This document shows positions 34,760 to 43,485 of a DNA stretch of 64,000 nucleotides, piece by piece. This stretch comes from an uncultured Clostridia bacterium (lineage in GTDB: Bacteria; Bacillota; Clostridia; Oscillospirales; Ruminococcaceae). Within the stretch, counting starts at the first letter, position 1, and each line of letters opens with the position of its first letter. The notes under the pieces were generated by a model. That model did no database searches. It was not told the DNA's origin and saw nothing but the letters and a program-made list of their open reading frames with translations. The DNA is taken from assembly GCA_947632025.1 (NCBI GenBank), contig CANRNN010000001.1, positions 186,001-250,000 on the forward strand, read 5' to 3'. The position numbers were made by a program, and so were the translations under genes.

Positions 34760-35929
34760 TCAAGTCGAAAAACTCAAAAAATCAAGATAATTTTTATCAA
34801 ACTTGTGAAACAGCTGCTCGGTTATATCCTTGGAATTTTTCGCTATTTCAAAAGCCTTTTCGAGATTTGAGGGATTTTCGAGGCACATTATTATTCCCTG
34901 CTCGGTCGAGTTCCGACAGAAAGCCGCATTTGAAAACCATTTTGGCAAAGCGTTCAGCTTGTTAAGCGCTTTCAGCCCGTCGGAGGTCGTGAACATTTCT
35001 CCAGAAAGGCAGCAGACCTCGCATTTCGGCAAAAGCGAAAGTGCAGCCGCAAGTCTTGCCTTATCCGTCTGTACGGCGCGAATGTCCGTCTGTGATACAA
35101 AAAAGTCCTCTCCTATCGCGAACAAATCGCGATCAGTAAGTATGCCGTCCTCGTCCAAAGCGCCCGTGTCAAGCATTATACCGACTGCCATTGCAGCCGC
35201 ACAGGGCGAAATGCCCGTGCTGTCGCCGTCGCCGACGACCTCGTAAACTATCGTGCCGTCGCTTTCACGCCGAACAGAATCTATTGCGCCGTTCTCGGCA
35301 GCCATTCCGCTTTCAAGTCCCGTACCGTCGAACGCTCCCATCATCGAAAATGCTGCACATTCAAAGCCATCAGCACCTTTATGAGCTATGCACAGCGTTC
35401 TTCCCAGATCCGCCGCAGCGCACTCCCCGTCAGGCAGCGTAAGCAGCGACGCTGTAAATCTCCCGCTGATACCTGCCGAAATATACGGCACGAAAAATAT
35501 ATCCGTATCGGGAGCAAGATACAATTCTCCCGCTGAGATCTCTCCGTCAAGGCGGCATTCAATATAAAACGGAGCAGCTATCCCCACCGCCCTTATCGCA
35601 GCGCCCGGCAAGCCGAATTCCCGCATAGAGCCGATCATCAGTCTTATCAGCAGCTCTTTTGCGTTTTCGGCATTTATCCCGCCCGAAAGCGCTATCCTCG
35701 CGTACCTGTGCTTCAGTTCGAGGTCATAATACACAACGCTTATAAGATTCGGCGTGATATCGCACGCTATAGCCATTCCGGAGCTTCTTTCGCCCCGATA
35801 TTTTTCACGAAAGACCCGCTGTTCTTCTATCACGTCTATCCCCTTTTCACGTTCCGCGCAAACCGAAAACGACCCGCAATCCCGAAAAACAGTATAACGT
35901 CCCGTTTTGCAAACCTTGCCCTCTTTCAT
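34760..35929 (-). CDS. RACE-like ASKHA protein without an iron-sulfur domain
   Basis: 389 aa. The region AADLGRTLCIAHKGADGFECAA..MMGAFDGTGLESGMAAENGAIDSV follows the C-terminal ATPase-like domain of reductive activators of corrinoid enzymes (DUF4445/RACE), where the family has DIGTNGEI...AGPAFEG..I..GMRA..GAI. The N-terminal [2Fe-2S] ferredoxin domain of RACE proteins is absent and DIGTN has become DLGRT, so electron transfer is unlikely. No corrinoid methyltransferase gene is nearby. Monocistronic, leftward promoter at 35947-35975. Family assignment is moderate. Confidence 0.6.
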   Translation of the reverse strand: MKEGKVCKTGRYTVFRDCGSFSVCAEREKGIDVIEEQRVFREKYRGERSSGMAIACDITPNLISVVYYDLELKHRYARIALSGGINAENAKELLIRLMIGSMREFGLPGAAIRAVGIAAPFYIECRLDGEISAGELYLAPDTDIFFVPYISAGISGRFTASLLTLPDGECAAADLGRTLCIAHKGADGFECAAFSMMGAFDGTGLESGMAAENGAIDSVRRESDGTIVYEVVGDGDSTGISPCAAAMAVGIMLDTGALDEDGILTDRDLFAIGEDFFVSQTDIRAVQTDKARLAAALSLLPKCEVCCLSGEMFTTSDGLKALNKLNALPKWFSNAAFCRNSTEQGIIMCLENPSNLEKAFEIAKNSKDITEQLFHKFDKNYLDFLSFST

Positions 35930-35946
35930 CTTCCACTACAAACTAT

Positions 35947-35975
35947 ATTATACCACTATATTTGGTATTTTGCAA
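35947..35975 (-). promoter_or_regulatory. Promoter of the ASKHA gene
   Basis: On the minus strand TTGCAA (35970-35975), 17-base spacer, TATAAT (35947-35952). Confidence 0.7.
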
Positions 35976-35993
35976 GTAATTTTGCAAAATCTA

Positions 35994-36022
35994 TTGAAAA
36001 TAAATATAAAATATGGTATAAT
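35994..36022 (+). promoter_or_regulatory. Promoter of the trmL-degV-cda run
   Basis: TTGAAA 35994-35999, 17-base spacer, TATAAT 36017-36022, divergent from the ASKHA promoter. Confidence 0.75.
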
Positions 36023-36070
36023 TATTTTGTATGATAATATTTTTCTTTAATTTTAAGGGGAGAAGCTGTA

Positions 36071-36574
36071 TTGGAACTTAACATAGTCCTTGCGGAGCCT
36101 CAGATACCACAGAATACGGGAAACATCGCAAGGACCTGCGCTGTTACGGGTGCAAGACTTCATATAATCAAGCCTATGGGATTCACTCCGGATGACAAAA
36201 AATTAAAGCGTGCAGGACTTGATTACTGGCATTTTCTGGATATAACTTATTATGAAAATTTCGGAGATTTTTTCGGGAAAGCTGACGGGCAGTGCTATTT
36301 TTTCAGCACAAAAGCCCTGAACCGCTACACCGACGTGAAATACCCCGATAAATGCTTTATTATCTTCGGACGGGAGGACGCGGGGCTTCCGGAGAAAATT
36401 CTCTTTTCACATAAAAATGACTGCGTAAGAATACCTATGCTCCCGACATTAAGAAGCCTTAATTTGTCGAACAGCGTCGCCATCGCGGCTTACGAGGTCT
36501 TGCGGCAGTGGGATTTTCCCGAACTGCAGAATAACGGGCAGCTTACAAAATTCGACTGGTCAGCTGCCGAATAG
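36071..36574 (+). CDS. trmL: tRNA (cytidine/uridine-34 2'-O)-methyltransferase
   Basis: 167 aa SPOUT enzyme that methylates the wobble ribose of certain leucine tRNAs using SAM. N-terminal LAEPQIPQNTGNIARTCAVTG and C-terminal trefoil-knot motifs FGREDAGLP and IPMLPTLRSLNLSNSVAIAAYE. TTG start at 36071 with AAGGGGAG upstream. Confidence 0.95.
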   Translation: MELNIVLAEPQIPQNTGNIARTCAVTGARLHIIKPMGFTPDDKKLKRAGLDYWHFLDITYYENFGDFFGKADGQCYFFSTKALNRYTDVKYPDKCFIIFGREDAGLPEKILFSHKNDCVRIPMLPTLRSLNLSNSVAIAAYEVLRQWDFPELQNNGQLTKFDWSAAE

Positions 36575-36607
36575 ACAAAAAAGACAATAAGAAAGGAAAA
36601 CAACATT

Positions 36608-37480
36608 ATGAACGAAAACGTAAGAATAATCACGGACAGCGGGTGCGATATTTCTTCCGAAGCGGAAAAAGAATGGGAAAAATTCCTTGTTGTCATTCCG
36701 TTTGCTGTAACCGTCAACGGAAAAACACTTCTTGACCGAAAGGACATAAAGCCCGATGAATTCTATAAGATACTGAAAGAAAATGACGAGATACCAAAAC
36801 ATTCCCAGATAACACAGATACAGTTTGAAGACAAATACCGCGAGCTGTATGCCGAGGGCGTGAGAGATATCATCGTTGATGTGATAAATTCTCACGGCTC
36901 GCAGACCTGCGCTCAGGCGAAGATCGCGGCGGACAATATCGCAGAGGAGCTTCCGAAGCTTAAAGTCCATGTCGTTGACGGAAGAAATTATACACTGTGC
37001 TACGGATATCCCGTTATCGAAGCCTGTAAAAAACTGTCCGAGGGCGCTGACGTTGAAAGCGTCGTAAGCTACCTTGAGGACTGGGCAAGCCATACAGAGG
37101 CATTCATTATCGGCTTCGAGCTGCGGCATATGAAAAAATCGGGCAGAATCTCGGCTGCGGCTTCCTTTTTGGGGGAGCTTATGGGATTAAAGCCGCTTAT
37201 CGTTCTTTACGACGAGGTAACGGAAGTCCTGCGCAAGGTGCGCGGTGAAAAAGCGATAATAGACGCTGCCGTGGAAACAATTTCCTCGCGTATGACCCCA
37301 AAGACCCCGTACTGTGTTATTACCACCACACGCCCTCAGCAGGAAAAGGAATTCATAGACAAAATGACCAAAAAAGTCGGATACCCGCCCGCTATGGTGG
37401 AAAAATGCGGAGTAGTAGTAAGCTGCAACGCCGGTCCGGAGTTTATCGGCGTAATAATAAGAGGCGCACAGCGCACCTGA
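36608..37480 (+). CDS. DegV family fatty-acid-binding protein
   Basis: 290 aa. DegV proteins bind acyl chains and, in some species, pass them to fatty acid kinase. Features: N-terminal IITDSGCDIS, VIPFAVTVNGKTLLD, SQITQIQFE and the C-terminal segment FELRHMKKSGRISAAASFLG. No fakA in the window. Precedes cdaA by 31 bases. Confidence 0.93.
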   Translation: MNENVRIITDSGCDISSEAEKEWEKFLVVIPFAVTVNGKTLLDRKDIKPDEFYKILKENDEIPKHSQITQIQFEDKYRELYAEGVRDIIVDVINSHGSQTCAQAKIAADNIAEELPKLKVHVVDGRNYTLCYGYPVIEACKKLSEGADVESVVSYLEDWASHTEAFIIGFELRHMKKSGRISAAASFLGELMGLKPLIVLYDEVTEVLRKVRGEKAIIDAAVETISSRMTPKTPYCVITTTRPQQEKEFIDKMTKKVGYPPAMVEKCGVVVSCNAGPEFIGVIIRGAQRT

Positions 37481-37511
37481 GCTTTAAGCTTTTATCTTCA
37501 AGGAGTTTGCA

Positions 37512-38375
37512 GTGGAAGATTTTGTTTTGTATGTAAGAGATATTTTCCAGAATTTTCTGAGAATTATTCAGTCGATAAGCTTTTTCGACGTTCTCGATAT
37601 CCTCATATTGACCTTTTTGCTGTATTACCTTATAAAGCTTGTAAGAGAAACTCAGGCGGTACAGCTTGTAAAGGGAATAGGAATCCTGTTTATCATCTTT
37701 TTGCTCGTACAGGGATTTCAGCTTAAAGCTATGGGATTCCTGTTCGACAACTTCCTTCAGGCGGGGATCATCGCAGTAATTGTCGTATTTCAACCGGAAC
37801 TTCGCCGTATCCTTGAAAAAGTCGGCAGGACAAGAGTAAGCACATTTACTCAATATGTCGAAAATTCCGGTAACACTTCCGCCCGTGACAAAGCCATCTA
37901 CGGAATAGCGGACGCTTGCTCCAGACTTCATGACAGCAAGACGGGTGCGCTTATTGTCATAGAACGCGAAACCAAGCTCGGCGATATTATCGAAAAAGAA
38001 ACCACTAGCATTATCAACGCTGAATGTGAACCGGAATTGTTCTGCAACCTTTTCTTCAACAAAGCCCCTCTCCACGATGGAGCCGTAATAATCCGCGACA
38101 ACAGGATATACGCAGCAGGCTGCTTTCTGCCGAACACACAGAGGGATTCCAACCTCTCTACGGAGCTGGGTTCCCGCCACAGAGCAGCTATCGGAATGAG
38201 CGAAAATTCCGACGCGCTTGTCATTGTCGTATCGGAGGAAACGGGAGCTATTTCAATAGCAAAGGACGGACAGCTCACCCGTGACCTCGGACGCGACGCT
38301 CTGATAAATATCCTCAAATCGCTTATGCCGGCGGAAACCAAAGCAAGAAAAAAGAAGGCTCGTTCCTCAACTTAA
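37512..38375 (+). CDS. cdaA: Diadenylate cyclase CdaA
   Basis: 287 aa membrane enzyme that makes cyclic di-AMP from ATP. Three N-terminal spans (to about residue 85) then the DAC domain with the DGA motif (LHDGAVII) and the RHR motif (GSRHRAAIG). c-di-AMP controls potassium and osmolyte balance and cell-wall homeostasis. GTG start with AGGAG upstream. cdaR follows after 25 bases; glmM, the usual third gene, is absent. Confidence 0.97.
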   Translation: MEDFVLYVRDIFQNFLRIIQSISFFDVLDILILTFLLYYLIKLVRETQAVQLVKGIGILFIIFLLVQGFQLKAMGFLFDNFLQAGIIAVIVVFQPELRRILEKVGRTRVSTFTQYVENSGNTSARDKAIYGIADACSRLHDSKTGALIVIERETKLGDIIEKETTSIINAECEPELFCNLFFNKAPLHDGAVIIRDNRIYAAGCFLPNTQRDSNLSTELGSRHRAAIGMSENSDALVIVVSEETGAISIAKDGQLTRDLGRDALINILKSLMPAETKARKKKARSST

Positions 38376-38400
38376 TAAAACATTATAAGGAGAATACAAA

Positions 38401-39663
38401 ATGAAAACACTCTTGCTTAATTTCATAAACGATATCCGCAAGAACATTTTCAAGCTGATAGCGGCGTTTATACTCGCGTTCGGAGTATGGGTGGTCGTTT
38501 CCATTAACGTATTCCCTACTATCGAGCGTCCGATAACGGGAATCGGCATAGAAGCCCAGCCGACGGATTTTATGGTTCAGAACAACCTCGAAATAGTAAG
38601 CGGGATAGGTAATTCCGCAAATATCACAATAGAGGGAAAGCGCTACGACATAAGCGACCTGCGTGCGGCGGATTTTTACGCAAATATCGACCTTTCCTCC
38701 GTTCGTTCGGCAGGAACATACACCCTGCCGCTGAATGTTCTCGCGAAAACCGATCGTGATTGCACCATCACAGAAACCGAACCACTCGCGGTTACTATCA
38801 CGATTGACGAAATAATCACAAAAGAATTTCCCGTCACGGCGACTGCTCCCGATATAAGCCTTCCTGCCGAATTTTACGCGGGAGAAATAAATCCCTCAAT
38901 AGATACTATATCCATTACAGGATCTTCAAACGTACTTAATTCCATAGCTAAAGTCGAAGCGAGAAGCACTTTCCACGGGGAGCTTTCCGAATCGCACAGA
39001 ACAAACAGCGAGATCTATCTGTACGGCTCTAACGGAACAAGAATACTTCCGGACGGACTGACACTCTCCACAGATAATATTTCAGTGGATATCCTTATCT
39101 ACAAGCAAAAAGAGCTTACGCTTAAATTCTCCGTCACAAATTATCCGAACAATTTTGACATCAGCAGTCTGAAATATGAAATTCAGCCGTCGTCCATTGT
39201 CGTTGCCTCGCCGGACGAATCTATCGACAATCTGAGCGAACTTAATATCGGCACCATAGATATCAATGATATCGAACTTAGCAAAACGTCCTTTATACCC
39301 ATCACTCTTCCCGACGGGTACAAGAATCTTTCGGGAAACAACGTAGCGCGTATTATGTGGGACAATGATACCTACGGAAAACTTGATTTCACCGTAAACC
39401 GCGACAATATCACTATAACCAATATTCCCGATAATTTCGACGTGAGCCTTGTTACAAAGGAGATCACAGTCACGGCGGTAGGTCCCTCGGAAGATATTGC
39501 GAACCTCAGTCCCGACAGCTTCAATATTACCGTAAATCTTCTCGGAGTTACACTGCGTGCGGGAACTCAGGACGTCAGCATCTCCGTACAGATACGCGGC
39601 AGCAACCAGACCTGCTGGGTAACGGGAGAATATACCGTAAGCATAAACGCCTCGGCAGAATAA
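38401..39663 (+). CDS. cdaR: CdaA regulator CdaR (YbbR-domain protein)
   Basis: 420 aa. One N-terminal membrane span (FKLIAAFILAFGVWVVVSINVFP) followed by several extracytoplasmic YbbR repeats of about 80 residues (for example EFPVTATAPDISLPAEFYAGE and KEITVTAVGPSEDIANLSPDS). CdaR binds CdaA and tunes its activity. Directly followed by the flavoprotein gene. Confidence 0.92.
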   Translation: MKTLLLNFINDIRKNIFKLIAAFILAFGVWVVVSINVFPTIERPITGIGIEAQPTDFMVQNNLEIVSGIGNSANITIEGKRYDISDLRAADFYANIDLSSVRSAGTYTLPLNVLAKTDRDCTITETEPLAVTITIDEIITKEFPVTATAPDISLPAEFYAGEINPSIDTISITGSSNVLNSIAKVEARSTFHGELSESHRTNSEIYLYGSNGTRILPDGLTLSTDNISVDILIYKQKELTLKFSVTNYPNNFDISSLKYEIQPSSIVVASPDESIDNLSELNIGTIDINDIELSKTSFIPITLPDGYKNLSGNNVARIMWDNDTYGKLDFTVNRDNITITNIPDNFDVSLVTKEITVTAVGPSEDIANLSPDSFNITVNLLGVTLRAGTQDVSISVQIRGSNQTCWVTGEYTVSINASAE

Positions 39664-39665
39664 TT

Positions 39666-41258
39666 ATGGCAATAATAATTTCACAAATCAAAACCTCACT
39701 TGACGAGCCAAAGGAATACGCGATAAATAAAGCGCTCTCGATCCTGAAGCTCTCCGAAAAAGACGTTAAAGCCTCGTATATCCACAAGACCTCCGTCGAC
39801 GCACGCCACGGAATAACTTTCGTAAGCTCGGTGTGTCTTGAGCTATTCTCGGAAAAAAAGGAAAAATCCCTTTTACAGAAATTCCCGAACGCAAAGCCGT
39901 TTTTAAAGTCTGAACTTAACGTAAAAGCAGGAAGCAGACCCCTTGACGGGAAAATAGTAATTGCGGGATTCGGTCCTGCGGGAATGTTCTGCGCACTGAC
40001 GCTGTGCGAATACGGATTCAAGCCCGTTGTATTCGAGCGCGGAGCGTCAATGGACGAAAGGATCTCCGAGGTTGAAAAATACTGGAAAAGCGGCAAAGTG
40101 AATCCCAATGCCAATGTTCAATTCGGCGAAGGCGGAGCGGGAACGTTTTCCGACGGTAAACTTACAACACGCATAAATGACCCGCTTTGTGCGAGAGTTC
40201 TTGAAAAATTCCGTGAATTCGGCGCTCCCGATGAAATTCTCGTAAAAGCAAAACCGCATATCGGTACAGATAAACTGCGGGACATTGTGAAAAATCTCAG
40301 GAACAGGATAATACAACTTGGCGGAGAGGTGCGGTTTCTCACGTCAGTTGAGAATATCGGGATATCGAATGGAGCGGTGCGATATGTTCGAGTAAATGGA
40401 GAAGATATCTCTTGCGGAGCGCTTGTCCTAGCAGTGGGACATTCGGCAAGGGATACATTTGAAATGCTGCTTGAAAATGGTGTTGAAATTATCCCGAAGC
40501 CGTTTTCAGTGGGCGCGAGGATAGAACATCTTCAAGTGGATATAGACACGGCACTCTACGGGAAATACGCGGGACATCCCACGCTCCCGCCTGCGGAATA
40601 CGCTCTTTCTCATCACGAAAACGGACGAGGGGTGTATACTTTCTGTATGTGTCCGGGAGGATTTGTCGTGGCGTCCGCAAGTGAAAACGGCAGTATAGTC
40701 ACAAACGGTATGAGCTATTTTGACCGAGCAGGCAAAAACGCCAACAGCGCGGTTTTGGTGTCGGTTACTCCCGATGATTTCGGGAAAGAACCGCTTTCGG
40801 GCGTGGAGTTTATCCGAAAACTTGAAGCTAAGGCATACGAAATGGGCGCTGTACACGGAAAAAACGGCTCTGCGCCCGCAATGCTTACAAGAGAATTTCT
40901 CGGAAACGGCTGCGGCTTTTCGCTTGGGAGAGTAACGCCGACATATCTTCCCGGAATACAGCCCTGCGATTTACGGGAGCTTTTCCCCGAATTTGTAAGC
41001 GAAACTCTCTCGGCGGGAATAAGAAATTTTGAGCGTCAGATTCGCGGATTTTCCGATAACGACAGTGTTCTTACCGCGATAGAAACGCGCTCCTCCTCCC
41101 CTGTCAGAATTCCACGAAACGAGGAATTTGTGACTTCAATAGCCGATAATCTCTACCCCTGCGGCGAGGGCGCAGGTTACGCGGGCGGGATAATGTCTGC
41201 TGCAGTGGACGGGATTAGAACTGCCGTGAAAATTATGGGAAAATACAGACCGAAATAA
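39666..41258 (+). CDS. COG2509-type FAD-dependent dehydrogenase
   Basis: 530 aa. N-terminal extension of about 95 residues, FAD-binding GFGPAGMFCALTL, a Gly-rich GEGGAGTFSDGKLTT, a middle segment with CMCPGGFVVASASENG, and a C-terminal GEGAGYAGGIMSAAVDG. This is the uncharacterised NAD(P)/FAD-dependent oxidoreductase family of COG2509. The ATG is 2 bases after the cdaR stop, so it belongs to the cda operon. Confidence 0.9.
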   Translation: MAIIISQIKTSLDEPKEYAINKALSILKLSEKDVKASYIHKTSVDARHGITFVSSVCLELFSEKKEKSLLQKFPNAKPFLKSELNVKAGSRPLDGKIVIAGFGPAGMFCALTLCEYGFKPVVFERGASMDERISEVEKYWKSGKVNPNANVQFGEGGAGTFSDGKLTTRINDPLCARVLEKFREFGAPDEILVKAKPHIGTDKLRDIVKNLRNRIIQLGGEVRFLTSVENIGISNGAVRYVRVNGEDISCGALVLAVGHSARDTFEMLLENGVEIIPKPFSVGARIEHLQVDIDTALYGKYAGHPTLPPAEYALSHHENGRGVYTFCMCPGGFVVASASENGSIVTNGMSYFDRAGKNANSAVLVSVTPDDFGKEPLSGVEFIRKLEAKAYEMGAVHGKNGSAPAMLTREFLGNGCGFSLGRVTPTYLPGIQPCDLRELFPEFVSETLSAGIRNFERQIRGFSDNDSVLTAIETRSSSPVRIPRNEEFVTSIADNLYPCGEGAGYAGGIMSAAVDGIRTAVKIMGKYRPK

Positions 41259-41279
41259 CATATTGCAGAATATAAAAAC

Positions 41280-41355
41280 AGAACCGTTAAGGCACATAGG
41301 GTTCGAGAAAAATTCTCTATCCCGCTCAATCCTTAACGGCTCTGTTGTTTATTTT
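41280..41355 (+). terminator. Terminator of the cda operon
   Basis: Long stem AGAACCGTTAAGG/CCTTAACGGCTCT (41280-41292/41331-41343) enclosing a smaller hairpin, followed by GTTGTTTATTTT. From 41356 to 41514 I see no gene. Confidence 0.75.
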
Positions 41356-41514
41356 AACACAATATTTTCAGCTTGTCAAGACCTTTGACAAAAATGTTTA
41401 CAAAAAACGCACGTTTTTTTAATGAATTTCACTTTTTAACTCTACAAACTTTCGTCCACACTTCTGCCGTACAGAAAAGGGTGTTTGAAAAAAGCCGCCT
41501 ATGCCGGGAAATGG

Positions 41515-41838
41515 TCAAGGGCATTGCCCTTGGTATACTTTTTGGCAATTTTCAAGCTTGGCACATTCGTCTTCGGATATGTAAATTTCCGCGCTTGCCG
41601 AAAGGTCGTTATCAAAAAACTTTTCGGATTTCAGAAGCTCGATGATCTTTTCATAATTTGCAGCGGCGTTTTCCGTTTCCAGCCATATCCCGATCTTCGT
41701 TTCCGAAAGATAATCGTAGCCGTTGTCGCACACCGCATGGTCGGTAAATTCGTCAATACGGTCGGGTAAATCGTAACATATATCCAAGTCGGGATTTTGC
41801 ATTTTCACGGAGTCCAGAACAATAATTATAGTTTGCAT
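41515..41838 (-). CDS. Hypothetical protein (107 aa) divergent from the yeh-like cluster
   Basis: Not recognised. Acidic, alpha/beta-looking: MQTIIIVLDSVKMQNPDLD, then DLPDRIDEFTDHAVCDNGYDY, GIWLETENAAANYEKIIELL and a Cys-containing tail. ATG 41838 is preferred (GGAGG site 6-8 bases upstream) to the earlier ATG at 41907. Own leftward promoter at 41879-41907, back to back with the promoter of the SWIM-MoxR-VWA cluster. Confidence 0.7.
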   Translation of the reverse strand: MQTIIIVLDSVKMQNPDLDICYDLPDRIDEFTDHAVCDNGYDYLSETKIGIWLETENAAANYEKIIELLKSEKFFDNDLSASAEIYISEDECAKLENCQKVYQGQCP

Positions 41839-41878
41839 AATTTCCTCCAAAATCGCTATAAGTTGCACTTTCAAATAC

Positions 41879-41954
41879 ATTATACAACTTTTTACCTTTA
41901 ATTTCAAGTATTTTTCATAAAGCTATTGAAAAATTCCCAAATATAGTGTATAAT
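41879..41954. promoter_or_regulatory. Divergent promoters of the 107-aa gene and the yeh-like cluster
   Basis: Leftward: TTGAAA (41902-41907), 17 bases, TATAAT (41879-41884). Rightward: TTGAAA (41926-41931), 17 bases, TATAAT (41949-41954). The two -35 boxes are 18 bases apart. Confidence 0.75.
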
Positions 41955-41998
41955 GAATTTAGCAGTTTTTTATTTAATTATAATAAGGAGAATTCACA

Positions 41999-43474
41999 AT
42001 GAAAAATATTACGGAACAGTTAATTTTGTCGCTTGCGCCGAATCCCGCTGCCGCGTCAAACGGCAAAAAGATATCGAATTCAGGCAGCTTTGTCAAGCTT
42101 TATCGCTCGGCAGACGAAACTTTCTTTATGGGTGAATGTTTGGGCAGCGGAAAGAATCCTTACATCACCTCGGCGGACTACATAGACGAAAATCACCCCG
42201 TCTACCGCTGCTCTTGTCCGAGCAGGCAGTTTCCCTGCAAACACTCTTTGGGGCTTATGTACGAGATGATGTCGGACAAAACGTTTGAGATATGCGAAAT
42301 CCCTGAGGACATTCTCTCAAAGCGGGCAAAGCTTGCCGCAAAATCTTCAAAAGCTGACGCTCCCGCCGAGGACAGCACTCCTCAAGCCGCTGAAAAAGCC
42401 GAAAAGAAAAAAGCTGCAGCTAAAAAGACTTCTAATTCTGCGAAAAAGAAGAAGCTCGAAAAGCAGCTTGAGGGTCTGGAACTGTGCGAAAAAGCAGTCA
42501 AAGAGCTTATTTCGGCGGGTCTGGGGACTATGGGCGGCACTTCCCTGTCGAGTTATCAGGAACTTTCAAAGCAGTTCGGCGATTACTATCTTATTGGAAT
42601 TCAAAGGCTGTTCAACCGCCTTATTATCGAGATTACCGAGTATCAGAAAGATAATCTCGAAATACACTACGACAATGCCATTGACGTGCTTGAAAAACTC
42701 AACTCGCTTATCAAAAAATCGCGAAAGTACATCACCGAGAAGATCGAAAGCGACGACCCCGCCGCAGACGATACTCTGCTTTACGAGGAGCTTGGAGGAA
42801 ACTGGAAGCTGACCGAGCTGGAAGCTATCGGAAAGTGCGAAAAAGACGCGCGGTTGACGCAATTGTCGTTTAATGTGGTGTTCGACGAAGCAAGGAAAGA
42901 ATTTATCGACACGGGCGTGTGGCTTGACCTCGGAAACGGGAAAATTTTCCAGACAAAGAATTTCCGACCGCTTAAATCGCTGAAACACGTCAAAGCGGAC
43001 GATTCTGTTTCCGGAGCAGTAAACGTGCCGTCAATGGCTGTCTACCCCGGTGACGGAAATGTCCGCGTGCGGTGGGATGCTGCGGAATTTTCCGAGCTTA
43101 CCGAAGAAGATTTCTCAAAAATACGCTCCTTTGCGGCAAATTCCGTCAAGGACGAGATAAAAAGCATACGGAATTTCCTGCAAAACGCCATGTCAAGCCC
43201 CGTGATTTACAAGCTTGTCGCGTTTTCGGAGATTGGGAAAATCGGCGAAAAGACCGTTCTTAAAACCAAGGGCGGCGATACGGTCACTCTAAGCGATTTT
43301 GCCGAATTTGAACCTACGACCGACAAAATTGAAGCTCTGCCGGGTAAAAAGCTCCTCAAAGACGGCGTTATGCTGTGCGGATTTCACTATGACCTCGCCG
43401 AGCGCAGAATAGCCGCCCAACCGCTCTGCATTATCCCCGACGGCGAAAATTCTGTTGTAAGACTGCTTTACTAA
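41999..43474 (+). CDS. SWIM zinc-finger protein (YehQ-like)
   Basis: 491 aa. The SWIM motif CxCx6CxH is at residues 71-82 (CSCPSRQFPCKH), a zinc-binding fold used for DNA or protein contact. A Lys/Ala-rich stretch follows (about 120-155, AEKKKAAAKKTSNSAKKKK), then a long mostly helical part. First gene of a five-gene run with gaps of at most 11 bases. E. coli YehQ is the SWIM protein of the yeh MoxR-VWA cluster; the match is by domain and context. Confidence 0.85.
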   Translation: MKNITEQLILSLAPNPAAASNGKKISNSGSFVKLYRSADETFFMGECLGSGKNPYITSADYIDENHPVYRCSCPSRQFPCKHSLGLMYEMMSDKTFEICEIPEDILSKRAKLAAKSSKADAPAEDSTPQAAEKAEKKKAAAKKTSNSAKKKKLEKQLEGLELCEKAVKELISAGLGTMGGTSLSSYQELSKQFGDYYLIGIQRLFNRLIIEITEYQKDNLEIHYDNAIDVLEKLNSLIKKSRKYITEKIESDDPAADDTLLYEELGGNWKLTELEAIGKCEKDARLTQLSFNVVFDEARKEFIDTGVWLDLGNGKIFQTKNFRPLKSLKHVKADDSVSGAVNVPSMAVYPGDGNVRVRWDAAEFSELTEEDFSKIRSFAANSVKDEIKSIRNFLQNAMSSPVIYKLVAFSEIGKIGEKTVLKTKGGDTVTLSDFAEFEPTTDKIEALPGKKLLKDGVMLCGFHYDLAERRIAAQPLCIIPDGENSVVRLLY

Positions 43475-43485
43475 GGAGGTAAATT

